The notes under the pieces are model-generated. The model saw only the letters and a program-made list of their open reading frames with translations. It was not told where the DNA came from and ran no database searches. A DNA stretch of 64,000 nucleotides from assembly GCF_947259025.1 (NCBI RefSeq), contig NZ_CAMYKO010000005.1, positions 496,001 through 560,000 on the forward strand. Reading direction: 5' to 3'. A program made the position numbers and the translations under genes. Origin of the DNA: an uncultured Methylophaga sp. (GTDB taxonomy: Bacteria; Pseudomonadota; Gammaproteobacteria; Nitrosococcales; Methylophagaceae). Of the stretch, positions 34,025 through 41,277 are shown in pieces (within the stretch, counting starts at the first letter, position 1; each line of letters opens with the position of its first letter).

Positions 34025-34123
34025 GTATAACGCTTTGCTAAGGGGCAACCGAAACGCAGTGTAGGTTGTCCCGCGGAGGCCGCGCCTTTTGCGGCCGGAG
34101 TGCACTTGAGCAACTTGTTATGC
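34025..34123 (-). repeat. attC site 6
   Basis: Cores GTATAAC (34025) and GTTATGC (34117). Inner arms GGGGCAACC / GGTTGTCCC are perfectly complementary apart from one pair, and a second hairpin GGCCGCG-CCTTTT-GCGGCC is present. Confidence 0.88.
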
Positions 34124-34510
34124 ATATGACTCCATAATTCGCTTAGCATCATTAGTTACTGACTCAAGAGAGATATCTTTACTTGCCCTAAGATCAGTTT
34201 CCCAAGTATCTGGATTGCGCCAAAATTTGCTCTTAGCTGATAAACGAACGGATAAATCTTTGTTTACTCGTGAAATTAGGAAGGAAGCGTGTGACCAACG
34301 CTCGGCTAAATCCCACTCCTTTTCTCTTTCTCGCTCTCCACCTTCTGCTCTATGAAGAAGATAGGTTTGGGTTTTCTCAGAAGCTTCAACTACTACTTGT
34401 AAAGCATTGATAGCTTCACCGGTTTTATTCGCTTTCTTAGCCTCTAAATAGGCCACAAAAGATGTAACCAATGCAGTTAACGCAATCCAATCTGAAACTT
34501 CCGGGTTCAT
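34118..34510 (-). CDS. cassette 6: small membrane-anchored helical protein
   Basis: 130 residues. An N-terminal helix (VSDWIALTALVTSFVAYLEA) is followed by a charged, mostly helical region (KTGEAINALQVVVEASEKTQ, EREREKEWDLAERW). A very strong ribosome binding site, AGGAGGAATC, precedes the ATG at 34510. No family recognised. Confidence 0.75.
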   Translation of the reverse strand: MNPEVSDWIALTALVTSFVAYLEAKKANKTGEAINALQVVVEASEKTQTYLLHRAEGGEREREKEWDLAERWSHASFLISRVNKDLSVRLSAKSKFWRNPDTWETDLRASKDISLESVTNDAKRIMESYA

Positions 34511-34523
34511 GATTCCTCCTTAT

Positions 34524-34616
34524 GCATAACGCCCGGCTTTAGGGCGGACTTGTAGCCGCGCAGCGGCGGAAAGGCCGTCCCAGCCCCGAAGGGGCGATAA
34601 CAGCCGTTTGTTAGTT
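34524..34616 (-). repeat. attC site 5
   Basis: Cores GCATAAC (34524) and GTTAGTT (34610). GC-rich arms including GGGCGGACTTG / AAGGCCGTCCC, and a CCCCGAAGGGG hairpin. Confidence 0.86.
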
Positions 34617-35108
34617 GTGCTGCTTAAATTCGCTGTAGGTTAATCCAAGGGCCTTAACAGGCTTTCCGGTTCCAGAGAACTCAACAAGCACCCATGCTTC
34701 ACATACAGTTTTGCAATTGCCGCCGCCCCAGAGTGAGAATGCGACCGAGTGCGGTCCCACGCATGCTACAGGCTTAGCCAAATACTTTCTTTCATCGTCT
34801 ATCCGTTCATAGGCAGGGAGTATGGCATCAACCTCGAACGCGTCGTTCTCAACCGTATCAGACACGTATGAAATACTTTGCTCTAATACGTGCGGCTTTC
34901 CATAGTGGCCCATAGTTATTTCATAAGGGATTTCGGATTCTCTCAAACTAAACGGCAAAGATTGGACTTTGGAAATAATTTTGAATGATCTACATTCCAG
35001 ACTAACTTCGTCCGTTCTAACTTCATATGTGATGCCCTTGTGGGACAATTGGCCTGCATTGGCTACCGCCAACAATAGGTAAGCAACCAGAAAGACTAAC
35101 GCTTTCAC
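34611..35108 (-). CDS. cassette 5: secreted protein of unknown function
   Basis: 165 residues from a GTG (AGGAGAATTAG upstream). A clear signal peptide (MKALVFLVAYLLLAVANAG) is followed by about 145 residues with four cysteines (LECRSFK, VACVGPHS, GNCKTVCEAW). A conserved-looking core reads HSVAFSLWGGGNCKTVCEAW. It is likely periplasmic and disulfide-bonded. The family is not recognised. Confidence 0.75.
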   Translation of the reverse strand: MKALVFLVAYLLLAVANAGQLSHKGITYEVRTDEVSLECRSFKIISKVQSLPFSLRESEIPYEITMGHYGKPHVLEQSISYVSDTVENDAFEVDAILPAYERIDDERKYLAKPVACVGPHSVAFSLWGGGNCKTVCEAWVLVEFSGTGKPVKALGLTYSEFKQHN

Positions 35109-35123
35109 CTAATTCTCCTGTCC

Positions 35124-35210
35124 AACTAACGCCTGAGCTGAGGGGCTTTTGTGGAGTGGAGCGCGAAGCGCGTAACGGAACAAAAGTCCCGCTCCAGCGA
35201 TTTGTTAGCC
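35124..35210 (-). repeat. attC site 4
   Basis: Cores AACTAAC (35124) and GTTAGCC (35204). Arms GGGGCTTTTGTGGAGTGG and ACAAAAGTCCCGCTCC pair around a GCGCGAAGCGCG hairpin. Confidence 0.88.
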
Positions 35211-35723
35211 GTCTGATTGGTTGATGAGATCGACATAGGCATCTTTAACTAATTGTGATGGTTTTATACCTAAATATTCCATGAGTTCGTATGCTTCTGA
35301 TTGCCCGGACTTCGCTGATTCCTCTTCGGTGAGTACGACTTCAAGCTCCACGAAATACCCTAATTCCTTTACTTTATCCAAATGTATACGAGCCCTCCCG
35401 ACGATATAAACGACTCGCCTCTTTTGAACGCGACCTACTTGACCATATGCCAAAGACAGTGATTCGCGCAGTGTGGTCGGCGCCGTAGTAGGCGAACACA
35501 AATAGAAAGATTCTTTTGGCCCATTTTCGTCGGCCCTGCGATAGAAAATAAGCTCACCTTCCGTATCCGAGAAAGACCGCAACTTTAACCGGCCCGAATC
35601 GCAACGGAAAAAAGTATCGTCTTGGGTGAGGGTGATAGGGCCTTCGGCTGCGATTAAGGCTACCTTGTTCTCGATTCCGTCGAGGTGCTCGACGCTAGCT
35701 TTAATTTCGATATTACGCGGCAT
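35205..35723 (-). CDS. cassette 4: CYTH domain protein (class IV cyclase-like)
   Basis: 172 residues. The N-terminal NIEIKASV supplies the E-x-E-x-K-like tunnel motif of CYTH enzymes. Other tunnel strands are RLKLRSF, ELIFYRRAD, KRRVVYIVGRARIHLDKVKE and YFVELEVVLTEEE. CYTH proteins hydrolyse triphosphates or act as class IV adenylate cyclases. Whether this one is a cyclase or a thiamine-triphosphatase-like hydrolase cannot be told. The motif here is E-I-K rather than the full E-x-E-x-K. Confidence 0.88.
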   Translation of the reverse strand: MPRNIEIKASVEHLDGIENKVALIAAEGPITLTQDDTFFRCDSGRLKLRSFSDTEGELIFYRRADENGPKESFYLCSPTTAPTTLRESLSLAYGQVGRVQKRRVVYIVGRARIHLDKVKELGYFVELEVVLTEEESAKSGQSEAYELMEYLGIKPSQLVKDAYVDLINQSDG

Positions 35724-35732
35724 GAATCTGAC

Positions 35733-35810
35733 GGCTAACGCCGGGCTTTGCGGCGGTTTTGAAGGAGCGAAGCGACGAAAAAACCGTCCGACAACAGCCC
35801 TTGGTTATGC
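35733..35810 (-). repeat. attC site 3
   Basis: Cores GGCTAAC (35733) and GTTATGC (35804). Arms GCCGGGCTTTGCGGCGG and CCGTCCGACAACAGCCC pair, with a GAGCGAAGCGAC loop. Confidence 0.86.
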
Positions 35811-35813
35811 AAC

Positions 35814-36194
35814 TTAGTATCCACCCTGTCGAAGATGGACAACGTCACCAATGAGTATTCGTACTTTCTGCCCATCGCTCAGCTCCCCAGTGCCAGAGCC
35901 ATTCTTCAGATTTGTTCCACTCCTGGTTATTATTGCCTGCCCGGTCCGGCCATCGTTGCAAGTAAACTCCACTCTCAAACTTCGGCTTTGCGATAGCGAA
36001 TTGTAAGTCCCCTCACAAGACAGTCCTTGCAAACTGCTAGCTTCAAATGATCCGTTTCCGACTGGGCCACCCACGGCCTCACCGTAGAGCGATTCTTCTT
36101 CATTCCCAGGCAATTCCATCAGTACCGGAGTACGGACACAGCCGCCAAGTACTGCAACAGCTGCTCCTATTAGAAGGACTTTTTTCAAATTCAT
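35814..36194 (-). CDS. cassette 3: putative lipoprotein
   Basis: 126 residues with a lipoprotein signal peptide ending VAVLGGC, so Cys19 is probably lipidated. The mature part contains SLQGLSCEGTYNSLSQSRSL, RVEFTCNDGRTGQAIIT and DGQKVRILIGD, a beta-rich pattern seen in small uncharacterised lipoproteins. AAGGAATGAACT precedes the ATG. Function unknown. Confidence 0.8.
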   Translation of the reverse strand: MNLKKVLLIGAAVAVLGGCVRTPVLMELPGNEEESLYGEAVGGPVGNGSFEASSLQGLSCEGTYNSLSQSRSLRVEFTCNDGRTGQAIITRSGTNLKNGSGTGELSDGQKVRILIGDVVHLRQGGY

Positions 36195-36209
36195 AGTTCA
36201 TTCCTTACG

Positions 36210-36299
36210 GCATAACGCTCAGGTAACCGGCACCGGAGCGCCAGCGGAGGGAACCAAAAGCGGTACGCTTTTGGTGTCCGGTTGACCGTCTGGTTATAG
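36210..36299 (-). repeat. attC site 2
   Basis: Cores GCATAAC (36210) and GTTATAG (36293). Arms GGTAACCGGCACCGGAGCG and TTGGTGTCCGGTTGACC pair, with an inner AAAAGCGGTACGCTTTT palindrome. Confidence 0.88.
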
Positions 36300-36305
36300 G
36301 GCCGG

Positions 36306-36686
36306 TTACTCACTGATTAATTTACCGTTTTCCCAGAACTCGTTTACTCTGTCCCACCATATTTTTGATTCTGGCAGTAGATAGAGTTCAATTGACTTGG
36401 CATTGCTCTCGCCTTGAAGTCCCTCAAGCAAACCGATTGTTGCTGCTTCTTTAACATAAGGGCTGCCCTCGGTGTGCCAGCGCTCTATTACAGCAAACAA
36501 CGCGTTAAGCTCAGAGTCTTGCTTCGTTTCTATCAGTGAAGAAATATGTCTAGAAAGGTCGCCGAGAGCCAAATACAACGGCAGATCCTTTTCATCATCC
36601 CATTCAGCGATAAATTTTTCCCACACAGGCTTAAAGCTAGGGCAAGCTGCGAGAGCCAATTCAAACATTTCGTGCTTATCAATCAT
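36306..36686 (-). CDS. cassette 2: DUF7674-like protein
   Basis: 126 residues from ATG 36686 (MIDKHEMFELALAACPSFKP). It is helical and acidic, with EWDDEKDLPLYLALGDLSRH, ERWHTEGSPYVKEAATIGLL and a C-terminal SKIWWDRVNEFWENGK. This resembles small proteins annotated DUF7674, which often occur among toxin-immunity genes; that link is from memory and weak. No toxin partner is visible in the array. Confidence 0.72.
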   Translation of the reverse strand: MIDKHEMFELALAACPSFKPVWEKFIAEWDDEKDLPLYLALGDLSRHISSLIETKQDSELNALFAVIERWHTEGSPYVKEAATIGLLEGLQGESNAKSIELYLLPESKIWWDRVNEFWENGKLISE

Positions 36687-36700
36687 GATTCGCCAAGGCC

Positions 36701-36790
36701 CTATAACGCCCCGCACAGGGGCAGACAAATAAGCGCAGCGTTTTGGCTGTCCCAGCGACCAACGGGAGCGATTGCTGCGGATTGTTATAT
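36701..36790 (-). repeat. attC site 1
   Basis: Cores CTATAAC (36701) and GTTATAT (36784). Arms CCCCGCACAGGGGCAGAC and GGCTGTCCCAGCGACC pair around an AAGCGCAGCGTTTT element. Confidence 0.85.
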
Positions 36791-36791
36791 T

Positions 36792-37220
36792 TCATTGCAC
36801 CGACTTAATTTCTTTCAGGATTTCTTCCTGATAAGGCTGGGTGGCACAACCGTTCATAGAATTGTAGGCCGCCTTTTCGCCACTATTTGTGGCGAAGACA
36901 ATATACCTTTGACCGCTCTCTAAATAGGGATCGACGCAATAGCACCCATCACCAGCAAAGACAGTAGTGATGTTTGCCTCATCGCCTTTTACAACCTCGT
37001 CAATCTCGAAGGTGGCCACCTTTGACCCGCACTGCTTGCCCTGTTCGACAGTCCAGCAAATACCTGCCTTTTCTTTGATGGGCTTCCGGTCAATCACGGA
37101 GCCAACGAATACTATGTCTGCATGCTTGAGATAGAACTTCGTGTCGTTGCACGAAACCTCCATAGCTTGAGTGTTAATTGAAAAGAGAAGAACAAACACT
37201 GGAAAAAGATACTTCACCAT
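36792..37220 (-). CDS. cassette 1: secreted TIMP/NTR-like protein
   Basis: 142 residues from ATG 37220. A signal peptide (MVKYLFPVFVLLFSINTQAM) is followed by a cysteine-rich domain: CNDTKFYLKHADIVFVGSVI, ATFEIDEVVKGDEANITTVF, CYCVDPYLESGQRYIVFATN and NGCATQPY. The order ADIVFVGSV ... F-E-I ... VVKG ... ESGQRYIVFA ... C matches bacterial proteins related to metalloproteinase inhibitors (TIMP/netrin-like domain). Target unknown. It is the first cassette, nearest the integrase, where expression from the integron promoter would be strongest. Confidence 0.8.
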   Translation of the reverse strand: MVKYLFPVFVLLFSINTQAMEVSCNDTKFYLKHADIVFVGSVIDRKPIKEKAGICWTVEQGKQCGSKVATFEIDEVVKGDEANITTVFAGDGCYCVDPYLESGQRYIVFATNSGEKAAYNSMNGCATQPYQEEILKEIKSVQ

Positions 37221-37230
37221 AACTCTCCGA

Positions 37231-37280
37231 AAATATAACAGCATGTTAATGAGGCCGTTGGCCTCATAATAATTATTATC
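37231..37280 (-). other. candidate attI recombination site
   Basis: The minus-strand junction GTTATAT (core near 37239-37233) marks the entry of cassette 1. Upstream of it lies an 8-bp inverted repeat ATGAGGCC-GTT-GGCCTCAT (37249-37267), followed by an AT palindrome. A possible cassette promoter on the minus strand is TTGTCA with GATAAT 19 bases downstream, within about 37270-37325. The extent of attI cannot be set by eye. Confidence 0.6.
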
Positions 37281-37445
37281 GGGCGGCCTTTTAATTTTCT
37301 GACAAGAAAAGCCAGGTGCTCGATAAGTCTATGTAAATATGGTAGAAATGGAAAAAAAGTTCTTTTCAGGGAGAAAAGAATCGGGCCGATAATACGGATT
37401 ATTGTCGGGTTAGTTATGTGGTTATTCAGGGATGAGGTCGCTTCC

Positions 37446-38417
37446 ATGCAAAACAAATCTCCATTTCTTCAATCCATTGCGTCGATGATGCGGGTTGAGC
37501 GTTACAGTAGACGCACCATCACCAGTTATCTCTACTGGATTAAATATTTCATACTCTTCCATCACAAGCAACACCCGTCAGAATTAGGGGATGACGCTAT
37601 CGTTGCTTTTCTCACGCATCTGGCCAATGAACGTAATGTGTCGGCAGCAACCCAATCTATAGCACTGAATGCTCTGGTCTTTCTAAAACGTAAAGTGCTA
37701 CAGCAAGAAGTTGGCGATCTGGCGGCGTACAGCAAAGCAAACAGACAGCGAAAACTGCCAGTAGTGCTGACGCCCGATGAAGTCAACGGCCTGCTGGCTC
37801 AACTATCAGGCGTACCGAAGTTGGCGGTGTCGATGTTGTATGGTTCTGGTTTACGTCGAATCGAACTGGTTCGTTTACGAGTAAAGGATATCGATTTCGA
37901 CTACAGTCAGGTGCAAGTGTGGCAAGGCAAGGGCAATAAACATCGGCTTGTAACATTGGCGCAGGAATTACACGCCCCATTACGGGCACAGATTCAGAGG
38001 GTCGAACAACTGTTAGCTCAGGATGTTTCTGATAAATCGTACGCAGGTGCTCGCCTGCCCAATGCCTTGTCCAGAAAATACCCCAAAGCCGGTTTTGAAC
38101 TTGGCTGGCAGTTTCTGTTCCCTTCTACTCGACTGTCTCTAGACCCTGAGTCGCATGTTATCCGCCGACATCATGTGGATGAAAGCGCAGTGAATAAATG
38201 GATTCGCCAGGCGAGAACCAAGGCCGGCATAACCAAGGCTGTGACCAGCCACACCCTCAGGCATTCGTTTGCGACACATCTATTGCAGTCAGGCGCGGAT
38301 ATTCGCACTGTGCAGCAACAGCTCGGTCACAGTGATGTTAAAACCACCGAAATTTATACACATGTCCTCAAGCAAGGTGCACACGGGGTTCGTAGTCCCT
38401 TGAGTAACCTCAGCTAA
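37446..38417 (+). CDS. intI: integron integrase IntI
   Basis: 323 residues from ATG 37446 (GAGG eight bases upstream; an in-frame ATG lies at 37416). It is a tyrosine recombinase with catalytic Arg in MLYGSGLRRIELVRLRVKDI, HTLRHSFATHLLQSG, LGHSDVKTTEIYTHV (His and nucleophile Tyr). The integron-specific insertion is present (ALSRKYPKAGFELGWQFLFP, then LSLDPESHVIRRHHVDESAV). The N-terminal SAM-like domain is intact. I found no clear LexA box upstream. Its stop overlaps the convergent aminotransferase gene by four bases. Confidence 0.96.
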   Translation: MQNKSPFLQSIASMMRVERYSRRTITSYLYWIKYFILFHHKQHPSELGDDAIVAFLTHLANERNVSAATQSIALNALVFLKRKVLQQEVGDLAAYSKANRQRKLPVVLTPDEVNGLLAQLSGVPKLAVSMLYGSGLRRIELVRLRVKDIDFDYSQVQVWQGKGNKHRLVTLAQELHAPLRAQIQRVEQLLAQDVSDKSYAGARLPNALSRKYPKAGFELGWQFLFPSTRLSLDPESHVIRRHHVDESAVNKWIRQARTKAGITKAVTSHTLRHSFATHLLQSGADIRTVQQQLGHSDVKTTEIYTHVLKQGAHGVRSPLSNLS

Positions 38418-39595
38418 AGCGTTTTAAGTACTTGCCCTATCTTCTCGGCCGCTTCCAACAAACGTTGTTCGCTGGTGGTATAGGCAAAACGGCAATGTTG
38501 TTCTGCCTTAAAATCACCAAAATCCAAACCCGGCGTGATGGCCACACCGGCGTTTTTAAGCAGGTGTTTGGAGAGTGCCATGCTTTCTGGGAGCTTTTCG
38601 TTCAATAAGGTCGAGCAGTTGGCATAGAGGTAAAACGCACCCTGAGGCTTGACGGGTATATCAAAGCCGATTTCCCTCAGGGCCGGTAGCAATGCATCAC
38701 GGCGCTGCTGAAGGATCTGGCGTCTTTGTTCCAGGATATCCAGGGTATTTTGTTCAAATGCCGCCAGCGCCGCATATTGAGACATGGTTGGGGCGGCCAG
38801 GTAGAGGTTCTGTGCCAATCGGTCCATGACTTCGGTGTAGCCTTCAGGTACAATCAGCCAGCCCAGACGCCAGCCGGTCATGCCGAAGAACTTGGAGAAG
38901 CTGTTAATAACAAAGGCATCGTTATCTAAGGCAAGCGCGGTCGGTGCCTGAAAGTCGCCATAGGTCAGGCCATGATAGATTTCATCCACTATCAGCGTGC
39001 CCTGCTTGTGTTTAATGGCAGTGGATAATGCAGTGAGTTCATCTCTGGTCAACACAGTGCCTGTTGGATTGGAGGGGGAAGCGACCAGGGCCAGCCGGGT
39101 CTTGTCATCCCAGTTTTGCTGAATATTCGCTGCCGTCAGTTGATAACGGCTGTCGGCGGTGACCGGCACGGCGTTGGTCTCGGCTTCAACAAACCGTGCA
39201 AAGTGTCGATTACAGGGATAGCCCGGATCGGCCAGCATGACTTTCTCTCCGGCTTCCAGTAAAGCGCCAAAGACCAGTAGCAAGGCACCGGAAGCCCCCG
39301 GCGTTACGACGATACGTTCAGGTGACACATTTACACCGTAGTACTGCTGATACCAGCCTGCGATCTTTTCTCTGAGTTCAGGCAGGCCCAGGGCCGGTGT
39401 GTAATGCGTTTTAGCGTCTTTCAGCGCCGAAATACCGGCATCAATAATCGGCTGAGGCGTATCAAAGTCAGGTTCGCCCACTTCCATATGAATAATGTCA
39501 TGGCCCTGCGCCTGTAGCGCTTTCGCCTGGGCTAGGATATCCATGACATGAAACGGCGATATCGCTTTTGACCTTTTACTGATGTGCTTTGCCAT
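38414..39595 (-). CDS. class I/II pyridoxal-phosphate aminotransferase
   Basis: 393 residues. The PLP lysine is in NSFSKFFGMTGWRLGWLIVP. Other motifs are IHMEVGEPDFDTPQPII, THYTPALGLPELREKIAGWY, LVASPSNPTGTVLT and TLIVDEIYHGLTYG. It is an aspartate-aminotransferase-like fold (AlaA/AspC/PatA group). The exact amino donor is not predictable. It starts 54 bp before the small ATPase gene's end and may share its promoter. Confidence 0.92.
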   Translation of the reverse strand: MAKHISKRSKAISPFHVMDILAQAKALQAQGHDIIHMEVGEPDFDTPQPIIDAGISALKDAKTHYTPALGLPELREKIAGWYQQYYGVNVSPERIVVTPGASGALLLVFGALLEAGEKVMLADPGYPCNRHFARFVEAETNAVPVTADSRYQLTAANIQQNWDDKTRLALVASPSNPTGTVLTRDELTALSTAIKHKQGTLIVDEIYHGLTYGDFQAPTALALDNDAFVINSFSKFFGMTGWRLGWLIVPEGYTEVMDRLAQNLYLAAPTMSQYAALAAFEQNTLDILEQRRQILQQRRDALLPALREIGFDIPVKPQGAFYLYANCSTLLNEKLPESMALSKHLLKNAGVAITPGLDFGDFKAEQHCRFAYTTSEQRLLEAAEKIGQVLKTL

Positions 39596-39645
39596 TGCCT
39601 TCTCTGGTTGTACTCAATTTATTTAAGCTCCGGTAAAAATACGCG

Positions 39646-40215
39646 CTATTGACCCGGATGGTGACCTTGACCGTGATTGGCTTGTAACTCAGCTATTACC
39701 TTCAGGATAAATGTAACCCTGGTTTCTATACAGGCCTTGGGAAGTTCCAGTGGCTGATATCCGCACAATTGGTACCAGCGCTTCATGCCTTCGAAAACCT
39801 CAACCGCCTGCTCAAAGCTTTGATCTCGTTCTGAGTCGTTGGCGTAGATCTGCTCCCAGGGTGGCAGCAGAAAAACGACTTCATTGTACGGAAACGCATG
39901 GAGAAATTCTGCTGTTTCCTCATCGCCTATTTTGTTCTCAGAGGAGAGCATATACAGCGCGTCCACAATGCTGCGATCAAAGAAGCTGGGTGAGTCACCA
40001 TGACCGCTGCAATGATACTTTTCAATATCAGCGTCTAAAATTTGTTTTGCAAATGAGACCGGGTCCGGGCGCGGCGACATGCCGGCGGCTAAACGATGCT
40101 TGATTATTGCCCTGGCAGACTCTGGTAGGCAGTGGTATCCGCGATCAGCCAGGCAATTCAACAGCGTGGTTTTACCGGCACCGGGTCCACCGGTGACTAC
40201 GAATCGATTATTCAT
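39646..40215 (-). CDS. AAA_28-type small ATPase
   Basis: 189 residues from ATG 40215, preceded by GGAGAC; the frame is open to 40299. Walker A is VTGGPGAGKTTLLNCLADRG near the N-terminus, then GYHCLPESARAIIKHRLAAG and SFFDRSIVDALYML (Walker B-like). It ends in EVFEGMKRWYQLCGYQPLEL. Such NTPases resemble nucleotide or nicotinamide-riboside kinases. Substrate unknown. Confidence 0.82.
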   Translation of the reverse strand: MNNRFVVTGGPGAGKTTLLNCLADRGYHCLPESARAIIKHRLAAGMSPRPDPVSFAKQILDADIEKYHCSGHGDSPSFFDRSIVDALYMLSSENKIGDEETAEFLHAFPYNEVVFLLPPWEQIYANDSERDQSFEQAVEVFEGMKRWYQLCGYQPLELPKACIETRVTFILKVIAELQANHGQGHHPGQ

Positions 40216-40744
40216 TTGTCTCCTACTCTGCTGATTATTAAAAAAAGGTATTGATCGGAAGCGAGGTATTAGAACTGATGCATTCATGCCCAAGCTCACC
40301 GTGATAACGCGTGACCTCTACAGCCAAAGGCAGAAATCAGCTTTAACTTACTCAGTCAGACGGCAGTATTTATCGCGCTTTCACTGAAAAGGTGATTGTC
40401 CTGTTCAATAACAGACATTGACCTTGATCCCAGGCTTGTTATCAGGCGTATCATGGCCGATGTGCAATAGAAAAAAGTAGTAAATGACCGCTGCAAAAAA
40501 GCTGACAATACGAATGGTCAGACAGCGTCTGAATCGAGCCTGAAAGTCTGCGCGTTTAACAGCGCTGTAATGCCCGCCATGCTCGGTTTTGACGGTGTCG
40601 ATTCAATATCGGATATTGGCGTTTTTTATTGTTCTGTTAACGGTTTTTCTGATCGGAATCGGCTACAATGGAATTTTAGTTTTGCACATACAGGAGCGTT
40701 CTGGTATAGATTCGCCCTTGGTTTAAGAAGTATGAGGTTTGAAT
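40216..40744 (+). promoter_or_regulatory. dksA leader and gap
   Basis: This 529-bp gap has no credible gene. A possible sigma-70 -10 element TACAAT lies at about 40665, and a GAGG ribosome binding site precedes the dksA ATG. No strong hairpin or riboswitch is recognised. Confidence 0.4.
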
Positions 40745-41179
40745 ATGGAAAATACTATGGAAAACACTCAAGTCGACGCAAAGTTCACCCCTTACCAACC
40801 TGAGGAAGGTGAAGAATATATGAACGATGCTCAGGTCGAGCATTTTCACCATATCCTGATGACCTGGAGAGCGCAGTTACGCGAAGAAGTTGATCGCACC
40901 GTTCACCATATGCAGGATGAAGCGGCTAACTTCCCTGATCCCAATGACCGGGCCACTCAGGAAGAAGAGTTCACGCTGGAACTGCGTACCCGTGACCGTG
41001 AGCGCAAGCTGATCAAGAAAATCGACGAGTCACTGGTTGATCTGGAAAAGGGCGAATACGGTTTCTGCGAATCATGCGGTACTGAAATTGGTATCCGTCG
41101 TCTGGAAGCCCGTCCTACTGCAACACTCTGCATTGACTGCAAAACGCTGGACGAAATCCGCGAAAAGAACCGCGTTTAA
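40745..41179 (+). CDS. dksA: RNA polymerase-binding transcription factor DksA
   Basis: 144 residues. A coiled coil ([20 protein letters not shown] ... [20 protein letters not shown]) carries the conserved [12 protein letters not shown] tip. The C4 zinc finger is [25 protein letters not shown] in two parts: CESC and CIDC 17 residues apart. DksA acts in the secondary channel of RNA polymerase with ppGpp. ATG 40745 is used; a TTG two codons upstream is less likely. Confidence 0.97.
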   Translation: MENTMENTQVDAKFTPYQPEEGEEYMNDAQVEHFHHILMTWRAQLREEVDRTVHHMQDEAANFPDPNDRATQEEEFTLELRTRDRERKLIKKIDESLVDLEKGEYGFCESCGTEIGIRRLEARPTATLCIDCKTLDEIREKNRV

Positions 41180-41241
41180 AGTAAACGCAGCGCAATTTTT
41201 TTTAAAAAGCAACGTGTTGCTTTAAAACCTCATACGCTTTT

Positions 41242-41274
41242 AAAGCCCTGCCAGGATGCAGGGCTTTTTTTTGG
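41242..41274 (+). terminator. Rho-independent terminator of dksA
   Basis: AAAGCCCTGC / GCAGGGCTTT with a six-base loop, followed by a run of T residues. Confidence 0.93.
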
Positions 41275-41277
41275 CTG

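Larger units (their letters stand above)
30227..38417. mobile_element. chromosomal integron with 13 cassettes
   Basis: It comprises a tyrosine-recombinase integrase of the IntI type (37446-38417, plus strand), a candidate attI beside its 5' end, and a run of 13 single-gene cassettes. All cassettes are on the minus strand and each is followed by an attC bounded by a TAAC-type core on the left and GTTRRRY-like on the right. Cassettes are AT-richer than the flanks. No transposase, plasmid gene or resistance gene is seen, so this looks like a sedentary chromosomal integron. Its left end meets the gdx riboswitch. Confidence 0.93.

Noticed and set aside
36306-36686. Toxin-antitoxin pair in cassette 2
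   Set aside because: Only one gene is present and no toxin-like partner is adjacent.
37250-37445. LexA box for SOS control of intI
   Set aside because: No CTGT-N8-ACAG match is seen in the gap; an imperfect inverted repeat near 37382-37409 does not fit the consensus.
40570-40803. Plus-strand ORF upstream of dksA
   Set aside because: It overlaps the dksA promoter and start in another frame and has no family pattern.
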